64,000 bases of DNA, taken from the NCBI GenBank assembly GCA_051294375.1, contig CM119267.1, forward strand, positions 6,350,121 through 6,414,120, given 5' to 3'. Both the position numbers and the translations under genes were made by a program. Numbering within the stretch: position 1 is the stretch's first letter; each line of letters begins with the position of its first letter. This DNA is from Paraspadella gotoi (taxonomy: Eukaryota; Chaetognatha). Below are positions 12,071 through 20,478 of the stretch, in pieces. The notes beneath the pieces are model-generated. The model made no database searches, had not been told where the DNA came from, and worked only from the letters and a program-made list of their open reading frames with translations.

Positions 12071-12655
12071 AAAGGACGTTCACGTCAATGCGAAGTTAAG
12101 GCTGAGAGAAAAGAAGTTGAAATAGAGAGAAGATTAACAAAGAGAGGTTAGCAGAAGAAGGGAGGCAGCAAGAAGAGAGAAGAAGTGGTCCGGCTAAAGA
12201 GGAAGCCGACTGCGCACCTCGACGTCGTTAGACAAAAAAAAATGAAAAAATCGAGTTTTACCAGAAATATGCAAATGCAGAAAAAAAGGAAGCGCCTCTC
12301 GATCGTTTAAACACTGGGGTAATGAAAGATGCCGAAGGCGAAAAGGAACCCAAAAGGATCAAATCTTTTTCTTTTATTTTATTTTTTTTTTTTTAATCTT
12401 TTTCTGCCGACGATCAGGGTTCATTGGCGCTCATTGATGCCAAAAGAAAAATACGTAATGCCCAACCTTTTGTTTCGTTCGCTAACGCGGTCGAGTTAAA
12501 AATATTTTCTCCGGTTTCCACTGATTACTAGACATGTATAAAGTTTTGCCTGCTTACCAACCCTAATAACTTTGGCCGTCTCCAGTCGCCACGCCCACTC
12601 ACTATGATCATATCATTAAAGCTGCACTCGCAAAGTTCGGCACGCTGACGACTCG

Positions 12656-12970
12656 GTCGGAAAATTTTATGAATAATAATATATAAAATAAAATTTTATA
12701 AATTAATTTAATATATTAAAATAATATTAAAATTTGGATTAAATAGTTTAAAATTTTTAATGTTATTAATTTTTTTCATTAAATTTTTTTTTCGATATTT
12801 TAATTTTTTTTATTGGGATTACTGTTTTAGATTAATTTTTTATTCTGATAGAGTTTTTTAAAAGATATGTAGAAATTAAAAACTTTAATTTTTTTCTATT
12901 TAAAAATAGTAAACTTTTTTAAGAGATTATTAAAAATAAAATAATAATTTTTTTAAAAAATAAAAACAAT
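12656..12970. other. AT-rich island in unit A
   Basis: A stretch made largely of AATTTT/TTAAAA words with no open frame of note. It recurs at 22247-22561 and, inverted and diverged, at about 32465-32760. Confidence 0.7.
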
Positions 12971-13324
12971 TCTTATCCATGGTCCACCATCCAGTAGCTT
13001 CTAACCCAAAAAAACCAAAGCGGCGTGCCTAAAAACCCAGACGCCAATTTCCAAACCAACGAACGTCTCCTTTTTTTTGCCCCTGAAGAAGCTTCTGTTG
13101 CTAAGTTATCGCTCGCCTTGTCTCACTCTCTCTCCCTCAGCGCTTCATTATAGGACTAATTTCTCAAAAGCGCGCAGTGCAGGGAATTAGCGGCTTGAAC
13201 TATGGAAGATTGAACTATGGTAACATAGCTAAGAAACTTCGCGTTGAGATAGCTTGCACTGACAAAACCCTCCTCCGGACTTCCCAACTCGGTAAGACGC
13301 TGAGTTTGTTGCGGGTTGGGGGTG

Positions 13325-13412
13325 AGAGAGAGGAGGCGAGAGAGAGAGAGAGAGAGAGAGGAGAGAAGAGAGATGAGAGAGAGAGAAGAGAGAGAGAGGA
13401 GAAGAAGAGGAG
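13325..13412. repeat. (GA)n microsatellite
   Basis: Interrupted GAGAGA runs. The copy is at 22916-23003. Open frames on both strands here are GA or CT translations. Confidence 0.85.
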
Positions 13413-13944
13413 AGAGGTGCGACGCGAATCGAGACTTAATTTTATTTTGTTGGCGAATCTCTGGAGGAAGGAGAAAGAAGAAAAAATGTTTTCCGTCTGG
13501 TAGAAAAAGTTGGGCGACGAAAATGACGAAAGGAAACTCATTTAGACGGAGATCGAGAGGGGGGTCAGGCTGGGGGGGGAATGAGTCGGTTATTGTTGTT
13601 GTCGTTGTTACGTTTTTGTGGTGAGAGGTGTTTGTTCTTAGTGATTGTTGTCAATGAAAATAGCGGGGGGAAATGAAGAGATAACAAAAAAGATTTTTTA
13701 AGGTAAAAGAAGTAAAAAGAAAAAAGAGAAAAGGAAGAAAAGAGAGGTAATCTATAACAAAGGAAAAGGAAAGAGCACACACAAGGAATATATAATACAA
13801 GGAAAGGAAAGAGAAAGAGGAAAGAAAAAGAAGGAAATCTAGTAAAAATGAAAAAGGAAGGAAAAAAAGATTGAAAAAGAAAATAACGAAAAGAAAGAAG
13901 AAGAGATAAATTCTAAAAAATAAATAAGAGAAAGAAAAAGAAAA

Positions 13945-13947
<3 letters not shown>

Positions 13948-14023
<76 letters not shown>
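13948..14023. repeat. (GA)n microsatellite
   Basis: GA array with a short GAAGAGAAG interruption, preceded by about 250 bases of A/G-rich DNA. The copy is at 23539-23614. Confidence 0.9.
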
Positions 14024-14199
14024 TAGAATTCTTTCTCTTTTCCTTCTTTTTCTCATTACGTAAAGCAAACTCGAGGGACGCGTCCAAATAACGACTTTCT
14101 TTCCTCCCGGCTAGTGGGGCGGCGAAAATCAGAGTCGGGGACTCCGAATATGCAAATGAGAATGAAATCGGCCAGAATGTTTAAAAAAAATTTAAGAAG

Positions 14200-14283
14200 C
14201 GGAGAAAGGAGGAAAGGGGGGTGTGGGGTAGGGAGAGGGAAGTGGCCAAGGGTGGGGGGAGAGAATTCGGGGGGGGGGGGGAG
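14200..14283. other. G-run cluster (G-quadruplex candidate)
   Basis: Repeated runs of three to six G and a run of about fourteen G just before 14283. The copy is at 23791-23874, with a diverged counterpart near 31214-31274. Confidence 0.5.
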
Positions 14284-14384
14284 AAGGAATTAAAAACCTA
14301 AGCGGATGAAGAATTCTATTAAAAGGTTCGGCGATGGTTATTGCATAGATATCGTCTGCTAATTAGCCAAATGAGGAGAGAGAA

Positions 14385-14385
<1 letters not shown>

Positions 14386-14469
<84 letters not shown>

Positions 14470-14476
14470 GAGAGAT
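14386..14476. repeat. (GA)n microsatellite
   Basis: Interrupted GA array. The copy is at 23977-24067. In A' a breakpoint of the internal inversion lies at the equivalent place. Confidence 0.9.
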
Positions 14477-14649
14477 TATTTCACGGAAAAGTCAACGGAA
14501 TGTCGTTTTCAATGTGTGTGTGATTATGGATCTCGAGGGAAAGATAGGGACGACGATCAAGACGACGACGAAAACGACGACGACAACGAGACTCTGCGAA
14601 AGACAACGGAATCGCGAGTTGGAACCGGACTTGGGAGGCCGCGCGATCC

Positions 14650-14661
14650 AAGATGGCCGCC
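14650..14661 (+). promoter_or_regulatory. YY1/PHO-like site
   Basis: AAGATGGCCGCC is close to the YY1/Pleiohomeotic consensus AANATGGCGGC. It is kept in all three copies of unit A (24241-24252 + and 30415-30426 -), even though the reading frames around it are not conserved. A regulatory role is inference. Confidence 0.3.
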
Positions 14662-15683
14662 GCCTATTATCGTTTTCCGGGACGAGTTGTCACGGCGTCA
14701 ATAAATTATTCATTAGAGTCAAATTATAGTTGGAATTGCTATCAATTTTAATTATACAGTTTTATTATTTTGTCACAAATTTTAGCTAAAAATCAATTTT
14801 CTAAAACAATTTGCCTTTTATTCTTTTTAAAGCTTCGTGTAACCTACGAAAGGGCTGAATCATTTAAATGTTCAACATTATTTCCAATCATTTACAGTTT
14901 TTACATAATTAGGTATAATCAATTTAATTATAGCCATTGCAAACGTTTCTAGTAATAGACATATTGAAATTTTTTATTTTAAAAAATGTAAATAGGTTTT
15001 AAATAGGTAAATGGTACTTTATTTATACCCAAATATCATTATTTCAAAGTTCAAACCCATTTAGATGAAATAAAGCGGAAAAAAAAATAAACACTCACAA
15101 AAAAATTTCATTGTCTTCCATTTTTTTTCTCTTCCTCCATTTTCTTCCTTAATTTCCTTTCCTCCTTTCCTTCCTTTTCCTCCTTTCTTCCTTTTTCCCA
15201 AGATGCACATTTTCCTTCCTCATTAAGATTAATCTAATTCCCTTCAGGTAACGAAATTACAAGTCAACGTAATTCGCTTCCGACTTTGAATAACTTTTAA
15301 TAACGAGATAAACTTTCATTGTTTTCGTTGTACAATTTAACGCTTTGATAAGGTTATTTTTATAAGATTATTTTTTTCACAATATCGACATTGTATCGTT
15401 TCTTGATCTTTGGTCGTTTGTGTTTAAGTTCAATTCAATCAAAAAAAGTTATTTCGGTTAAGTTTCGATTATGTATTAGACTCTTAGGGCAAAATAAGTT
15501 ATTGTGTAGAACTAAAAAAAAATAACGTTTTTTAAAATAAGGACGTAAGCTACGAGCGTCGAAGTGAATCTTTATTTAAATCTCATTCATCAATTGGACG
15601 ATTATAAACGACGTCCCAACCTAATTCTCAAAAAAAAGACGTTACGGAATTGCATTCTATTTCTCCGTAACAAATCATTTTTC

Positions 15684-15694
15684 AAAAATAACTT
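15684..15694 (+). repeat. Target site duplication, left, of Penelope-like element
   Basis: AAAAATAACTT is repeated at 17936-17946 on the other side of the insertion. The A' copy has one occurrence of the same string (29023-29033, reversed) joining the same flanks without any insertion, which identifies these 11 bases as a target duplication. Confidence 0.8.
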
Positions 15695-15739
15695 AGGCAT
15701 AGCGAAATTTCCTTTCTTTTCGTGTGTTTTGGATTAAGT

Positions 15740-15887
15740 AGAAAATAAGTTTGAGTTTATTTGCAACAACGATTTTATTAGTACATAAGGACGTACATGT
15801 TTCGGCTTTAGTTACAAGCCTTCTTCAGCGTCATAGAGAAAAATTGTTTTGTGAACTTTTACCAAATTATTTGTGCAAAGGAAAAGT

Positions 15888-15951
<64 letters not shown>

Positions 15952-16123
15952 CAGGGCAAAGTTTCCAACACAGAGTTGAGAAAAGAATAGTGGCAGATGT
16001 GAGGACAGGTCAAGGTGAAGACAGATTGAGTTAGACTGTGAAAAGGAAATTAAATGGTGAAAATTTTTTTTTTTTTTTTTTTTTTTTCTTTTTTTTTTTT
16101 TTTTGAGAGAGAGAGAGAAGGAC

Positions 16124-16154
<31 letters not shown>

Positions 16155-16400
16155 AGAAAAAAGGAACATTAGTAACAATACATTGTGCAATGTACAACAA
16201 AGATAAATGATTTAAAACTAACAGTGAAATAATATTTTTTACATTAAACTACTTAATAAATATTGAGTATAAAACAGTGAAATTGAAAGATGTGAAAGGA
16301 AAGAGAGAATTTAAGTTTAGAAGATATTAATGTGAAAATGAAATTTAGAATTAAGAAAGAGCTCAAAATGAGCTGGCCCCCTTTGGTTGAAGCAAATGAG
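15740..16400 (-). repeat. Left terminal inverted repeat of the Penelope-like element
   Basis: This is the reverse complement of 17267-17934. It starts AGAAAATAAGTTTGAG and ends inward with GGTTGAAGCAAATGAG. It contains a GA array (15890-15945), two poly-T runs (16064-16104) and a second GA array (16105-16156). The inner boundary is sharp: bases after 16400 no longer pair with those before 17267. Confidence 0.85.
15791..15832 (-). ncRNA. Hammerhead-like hairpin, left repeat
   Basis: This is the reverse-complement copy of the CTGAAGA-hairpin-GAAAC motif described at 17841-17886. It is carried on the minus strand because the terminal repeats are inverted. Confidence 0.35.
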
Positions 16401-16486
16401 TCACTGGAGTCATTGGTGCGGTGCTGCAAAGCAGGGATCTTCCACCTCAGTGACGACCCGCGGTTCTCTACGAGAGTAATTGGTGA

Positions 16487-16893
16487 AACCGAAAGGATAA
16501 ATCCCCAGGACCGAAAACATCAGGAGCCGTCTATTGGGCGCCTGTGCAGGGGCGGGCAACCAGCCTGTGCAGCAGCATACGGGGCGAGACAGGCAAGTCT
16601 CTAACAGACGCTTTCAGCAGCACCACAAAACCTTATCGCGATGCGAGAGGACATTACCTATCTGCGTACGCTGAACATACAGTAAATACTGCCATCTATT
16701 TAGAGAGTCAGACTGGTCTCGTGCTGTCCATGACCAACTGGTTCTCAAGAGGTATTAGAGAGGCGATCTATATCAAAGCCTCGAGCCCTCTTTGAATCAG
16801 AATGGAGACGATTCGATCTTCCTCAATGCGATCGATGATACGCTTATCAAAAGCGTAGTGGAGGCCCCGCCACCACCCACGTCCGCACAATGA
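16487..16893 (+). pseudogene. GIY-YIG endonuclease domain of Penelope-like element, frameshifted
   Basis: The frame opens after a TGA at 16484 and reads KDKSPGPKTSGAVYW, a pattern typical of the segment before and across the GIY motif in Penelope-like proteins (KDxxP...SGVVY). It continues with RGETGKSL (the YIGETG part), a degenerate middle, LSAYAEHTVNT (the SAVAEH part) and NWFSRGIREAIYIK (the R..KEAI.I part). A TGA at 16793 is bypassed by a one-base frame shift, after which SLNQNGDD continues the family's xLNRDxG tail, and the frame ends at TGA 16891. The usual Arg after GETGxxL (TRF) is TDAF here, so the nuclease is probably inactive. No ATG start exists; this is the C-terminal module of a larger lost protein. 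Confidence 0.8.
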
Positions 16894-17266
16894 CTCCCCG
16901 TTTCTACTCAACGAAACAAGGGGAGACCTTTGCGCAGGCAATGGGCAAACGATGCCTCTCCTTTCAACTGCAGCAACTCACTCCCTCTCTCTGTGGGAGT
17001 AAGCGCCCACCAAAAAGGCGGCTCGCTGGAGGAAGGAGAGGAGTCCACAACTCATGTCGCAAAAGCGGAAGAACGGACAAGCCACCCATCTCGCCAGCAG
17101 ACGAGAAGAGGGCAGTCGACAGGCGTACCAAGGACAGAGAGACATCAGGAGTAGCTTTGGACTCTTCCCGCAATGGAAGCCTACCCAGTCCATCAAATAC
17201 ATGGCTCAATCGATATGACCTCTCAGCCACTGACGCGCCAATGACTCGACCACATCGTCACTACCT
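16894..17266 (+). other. Interior non-coding segment of the Penelope-like element
   Basis: About 370 bases between the endonuclease stop and the right terminal repeat. An open frame of 144 codons begins at 16890, overlapping the stop, and runs into the terminal repeat, but I recognise nothing in it. Shorter minus-strand frames overlap it. It is probably the 3' untranslated part. Confidence 0.5.
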
Positions 17267-17561
17267 CTCATTTGCTTCAACCAAAGGGGGCCAGCTCATT
17301 TTGAGTCTCTTTCTTAATACTTAATATTTCAACTTTCCAAATTAATATCTTCTAACTTAATCTCTCTTTTCCTTTCACATTTCAATTTCCAACTGTTTTA
17401 TACTTTCAATTTTATTTATTAAGTAGTTTAATGTTAAAAATATTTATTTCACTGTTAGTTAAAATATTTATCTTTGTTGTTACATTGCACAATGTATTGT
17501 ACTAATGTTCCTTTTTTTTTCTCTCTCTCCTCTTCTCTCTTCTCTCTGCCCTTCCCTCCTC

Positions 17562-17596
<35 letters not shown>

Positions 17597-17934
17597 TTTA
17601 ATTTCTTTTCACAGTCTAACTTAATCTGGTCTTCCACCTTGACCTGTCCCTCACATCGACCCACCTATTTCTTTTTTCTTTTCAAACTCTGTGTTGGAAA
17701 CTTTTGCCCTGTCTCAATGTCTCTCTCTTCGGTCTCTCTTCTCTGCCTCTCTCTCTCGTCTTCTCTCTCTCTCTCTCTCTCTCTTACTTTTCCTTTGCAA
17801 CAAATAATTTTGTAAAAGTTCACAAAACAATTTTTCTCTATGACGCCTGAAGAAGGCTTGTAACTAAAGCCGAAACATGTACGTCCTTATGTACTAATAA
17901 AATCGTTGTTGCAAATAAACTCAAACTTATTTCT
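17267..17934 (+). repeat. Right terminal inverted repeat of the Penelope-like element
   Basis: This mirrors 15740-16400. It starts CTCATTTGCTTCAACC, includes a CT tract and poly-A run (17520-17588) and a second CT array (about 17745-17784), and ends CTCAAACTTATTTCT immediately before the right target duplication. Confidence 0.85.
17841..17886 (+). ncRNA. Hammerhead-like hairpin in the right repeat
   Basis: CTGAAGA (17847-17853) is followed by a 5-bp stem GGCTT/AAGCC with a 7-base loop, then GAAAC, then GTC at 17882-17884. This matches the order of hammerhead core parts (CUGANGA, stem II, GAAA, cleavage triplet), and hammerhead ribozymes are reported in terminal repeats of Penelope-like elements. 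One extra A after CTGAAGA interrupts the first stem II pair, and I cannot build a convincing stem I, so activity is not claimed. Confidence 0.4.
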
Positions 17935-17935
17935 A

Positions 17936-17946
17936 AAAAATAACTT
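17936..17946 (+). repeat. Target site duplication, right, of Penelope-like element
   Basis: AAAAATAACTT, identical to 15684-15694. Confidence 0.8.
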
Positions 17947-18207
17947 AAAAAATCATATTTATTTCTTTCGTAACTTCTTCCTTTAAATTTCATCACCCAT
18001 TTTTTAAATCTTGATTTCACTTGTTCATTTTTCTCTGTCACCTTTTTCATATTCATTTCATCATTTTATTTCTTCATTCTTCTTTTTTTTTTTCATTTTT
18101 TCGTTTCTTTTTCTTTTCAATCGACTTTTTCTTCCCACCCAAAACGGTCATTTGGCGGGAAAATTTGAATTTTAAGAGACGACGCCGTGAACGACATTAT
18201 TCAAATC

Positions 18208-18211
18208 AAAA

Positions 18212-18247
<36 letters not shown>

Positions 18248-18251
18248 CTTC

Positions 18252-18283
<32 letters not shown>

Positions 18284-18298
18284 TCTTCTCTCTGTCTC
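18208..18298. repeat. (CT)n microsatellite cluster
   Basis: Interrupted CT runs. This is the one place where the two A copies differ in length (compare 27802-27884). Confidence 0.9.
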
Positions 18299-18597
18299 GC
18301 GAGATGAAAGCGTTCACTTCCCTCATTTTTCAACGTGGAAAAAGTAAATATTTCACCAATTTTTTTTTCTTCACCCGGTAATGATAATGATCTCCGACTC
18401 AAGCAAATTGTTTTCCTTCCAATGGTTGGGGATGAACTTTCTTTACCGAGATCATATTTTTTTCAAATTTGGGAATTTATCACTAATTACAAGTTTTATT
18501 CATAATTTGTAATTCTGAAACGCGATCCGACATCTGATCGACGAATGTTAATTTAAATTCACTCCAAAGATTTCTCTTTTTTTCCCTTTCTTTTCTC

Positions 18598-18599
18598 TC

Positions 18600-18640
<41 letters not shown>
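18598..18640. repeat. (CT)n microsatellite
   Basis: CT run near the end of unit A. The copy is at 28189-28224. Confidence 0.85.
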
Positions 18641-18641
<1 letters not shown>

Positions 18642-18698
18642 AGACGCCCTTCGGCAATGTCACCCTTTTTTTCTTTTTTTCCGTCTTTTCCTCGTCAC

Positions 18699-19511
18699 TT
18701 TTATTTCTTTTTCTTTCTCTCTTTTTCTTTCTTCTTTCTTTCTCTCTCTTTCTATCTTTCTTTCCATTGCCGTCGCCATTTCTTTCTTCCTTCACTTTCT
18801 TTAGAAATTCTCTTCTTTCGAGACAAAAAGAGCGAGGACAAACGACAACAACAACACAACAACACACGATTACATCTCCATCCTTAATTTTTCTTCACTC
18901 GTCATCCTTTCCCACTCCTTTTATAATTCCACCCTTTCTTCCACAAATACCCACCTTCCACCACTGACCCAAACTCCATATCCCAACCACCCCACAAACT
19001 TGACACCCAAGCACCCCGCCCTCCACCCTTCACTCTCGCCCATTCCCCACCTTCCCCTTTCTCGGCGCCGTTCTTTTATTTCGTTTTATTTTTCTTTTTT
19101 AAAATTTTAACGGCGTGCCAATCGACGCCGCCAATCGACGCCGCCGAACGACGGCCCGACGTCGCGAGCGGCGCCGGTCGACCGGGGAGGCGTCGCTTTT
19201 GTCGCAAACGAGGAAGTTGGAGTCATCCGTGATGGCGCTCACGATAATTGTTGTCGTTGTTGTCGTCGTCGTTGTTGTCGTTTTTGTCATTCAAGACCAT
19301 ATTTTTTTTCCTTTTTTTTTTTTTCTTTTTTTCTTCTTACGAATTGTCGTTGTTACACTTTTCTCCGTTTGTTGTTGTTGTCATCCGCGTCGTGATCTTC
19401 GTTTCAACTCTTATCAACTTTCTGTATTAACTACGCGTTTTTTACTCTTTACAATTAATACAAAGTCAAGAATGTTATCGACGAATTAATAAAGCATCTA
19501 TTTAAATAGTG
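18699..19511 (+). repeat. Inverted repeat P, left arm
   Basis: This pairs in reverse complement with 19721-20478. Landmarks in order are a TTTC-rich block, a CCATTGCCGTCGCCATTT string, a C-rich block (18900-19070), a CpG-rich core (19105-19235), a CGTTGTTGTCGTC tract, and the end ...AGCATCTATTTAAATAGTG. The arms differ by many small indels and by one extra short CpG-rich unit in the left core (CCAATCGACGCCG twice). Confidence 0.85.
19113..19290 (-). CDS. Candidate open frame in P left arm, doubtful
   Basis: On the minus strand a frame contains VSAITDDSNFLVCDKSDASP followed by R-rich residues. The right arm has the same peptide in the same relative orientation (19906-20088). The frame starts in a degenerate GTT/AAC microsatellite and ends soon after the CpG-rich core. 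I do not recognise it. Because the arms are duplicates, conservation here is weak evidence for coding. Confidence 0.2.
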
Positions 19512-19529
19512 CGAGATGTCGTTTGCTAA

Positions 19530-19532
19530 TGA

Positions 19533-19615
<83 letters not shown>

Positions 19616-19625
19616 CTCTCTCTCC
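19530..19625. repeat. (CT)n microsatellite at palindrome centre
   Basis: CT runs in the spacer between the P arms. Unique sequence follows, then the gap at 19696-19720. Confidence 0.9.
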
Positions 19626-19695
19626 CATATACAGCGGGCTGCAATTTTCTTTGGCTGAGAACTCGATGATTCCGCCATTGAAAATGCGCGGAGCC

Positions 19696-19720
19696 NNNNN
19701 NNNNNNNNNNNNNNNNNNNN
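19696..19720. other. Assembly gap, 25 N, at palindrome centre
   Basis: The right arm of P starts at the first base after the gap, so the palindrome centre is not continuously sequenced. Confidence 0.95.
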
Positions 19721-20478
19721 CACTATTAAATAGATGCTTTATTAATTCGTCGATACATTCTTCGACTTTGTATTAATTGTAAGAGTAATACAGAAAGTTG
19801 ATAAGAGTTGAAACGAAGATCACGACGCGGTTGACAACAACAACAAACGGAGAAAAGTGTAACAACGACAATTCGTAAGAAAAGAAAAAAAAAAGGAAAA
19901 AAATTATGGTCTTGAATGACAACGACAACAACGACGACGACAACAACGACAACAATATCGTGAGCGCCATCACGGATGACGCCAACTTCCTCGTTTGCGA
20001 CAAAAGCGACGCCTCCCCGGTCGACCGGCGCCGCTCGCGACGTCGGCGTCGTTTCGCGGCGTCGATTGGCGACGCCGTTAAAATTTAAAAAAGAAAATAA
20101 AACGGGAATAAAAGAAACGGCGCCGAGAAAGGGAAAGGGTGGGGAATGGGCGAGAGTGGAGGGTGGAGGGCGGGGTGCTTGGGGTGTCAAGTTTGTGGGT
20201 GGTTGGGATATGGAAGTTTGGGTCAGTGGTGAAGGTGGGGATATTTGTGGAAGAAAGGGTGAATTATAAAAAGAGTGGAAAGGATGACGTGAAAGAAAAT
20301 TAAGGATGGAGATGTAATCGTTGTTGTTGTTGTTGTTGTCGTCGTCCTCGCTTCTTTTGTCTCGAAAGAAGAGAATTTCTAAGAAATGGAAGGAAGAAGA
20401 AATGGCGACGGCAATGGGAAGAAAGATAGAAAGAGAGGAAAGAAAGAAAGAAAGAGAGAAAGAAAGAAAGAAATAAAA
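19721..20478 (-). repeat. Inverted repeat P', right arm
   Basis: Reverse complement of 18699-19511. It begins CACTATTAAATAGATGCT and ends ...AAATAAAA directly against the first base of the second A copy. It includes the G-rich strand of the C-rich block (20125-20290) and the CpG-rich core (19960-20090). Confidence 0.85.
19906..20088 (+). CDS. Candidate open frame in P' right arm, doubtful
   Basis: A 60-codon frame starts at an ATG after an A-rich stretch, with N/D-rich residues from a GACAAC microsatellite. It continues with IVSAITDDANFLVCDKSDAS and an R-rich stretch, and ends in TAA. It matches the minus-strand frame at 19113-19290. No known domain is visible. The alternative is a microsatellite next to CpG-rich regulatory DNA. 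Confidence 0.2.
   Translation: MVLNDNDNNDDDNNDNNIVSAITDDANFLVCDKSDASPVDRRRSRRRRRFAASIGDAVKI

Larger units (their letters stand above)
15695..17935 (+). mobile_element. Penelope-like retroelement, truncated, with inverted terminal repeats
   Basis: A 2.24-kb insertion flanked by 11-bp target duplications. It consists of a 45-base unpaired tail (15695-15739), a left terminal repeat (15740-16400), a central part with a decayed GIY-YIG endonuclease frame on the + strand (16487-16893) and non-coding DNA, and a right terminal repeat in inverted orientation (17267-17934). Penelope-like elements are known for long terminal repeats that may be inverted, short asymmetric tails, variable target duplications and a GIY-YIG domain downstream of the reverse transcriptase. 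No reverse transcriptase is present, so this is a 5'-truncated or internally deleted copy. GA, poly-T and CT tracts lie inside both terminal repeats. Confidence 0.8.
10888..18698 (+). repeat. Segmental repeat A, copy 1 (7.8 kb)
   Basis: This block is repeated at 20479-28284 with an offset of 9591 bases. Wherever I compared the two they match base for base. The only difference I found is a few bases in one CT array (18214-18298 against 27802-27884). It includes a purine minisatellite, an AT-rich island, three GA arrays and the Penelope-like insertion. Its right end meets the inverted repeat P exactly at 18698/18699. Confidence 0.9.

Noticed and set aside
14514-14729. Overlapping 62- and 71-codon frames starting near 14514
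   Set aside because: They are driven by a GAC array, overlap in two frames, and the inverted copy at 30272-30643 does not keep either frame intact.
16890-17324. Second protein of the Penelope-like element
   Set aside because: The frame overlaps the endonuclease stop, runs into the terminal repeat and resembles nothing I know; more likely untranslated sequence.
17841-17886. Active hammerhead ribozyme
   Set aside because: An extra A breaks the first stem II pair and I could not find a good stem I. Retained as hammerhead-like only.
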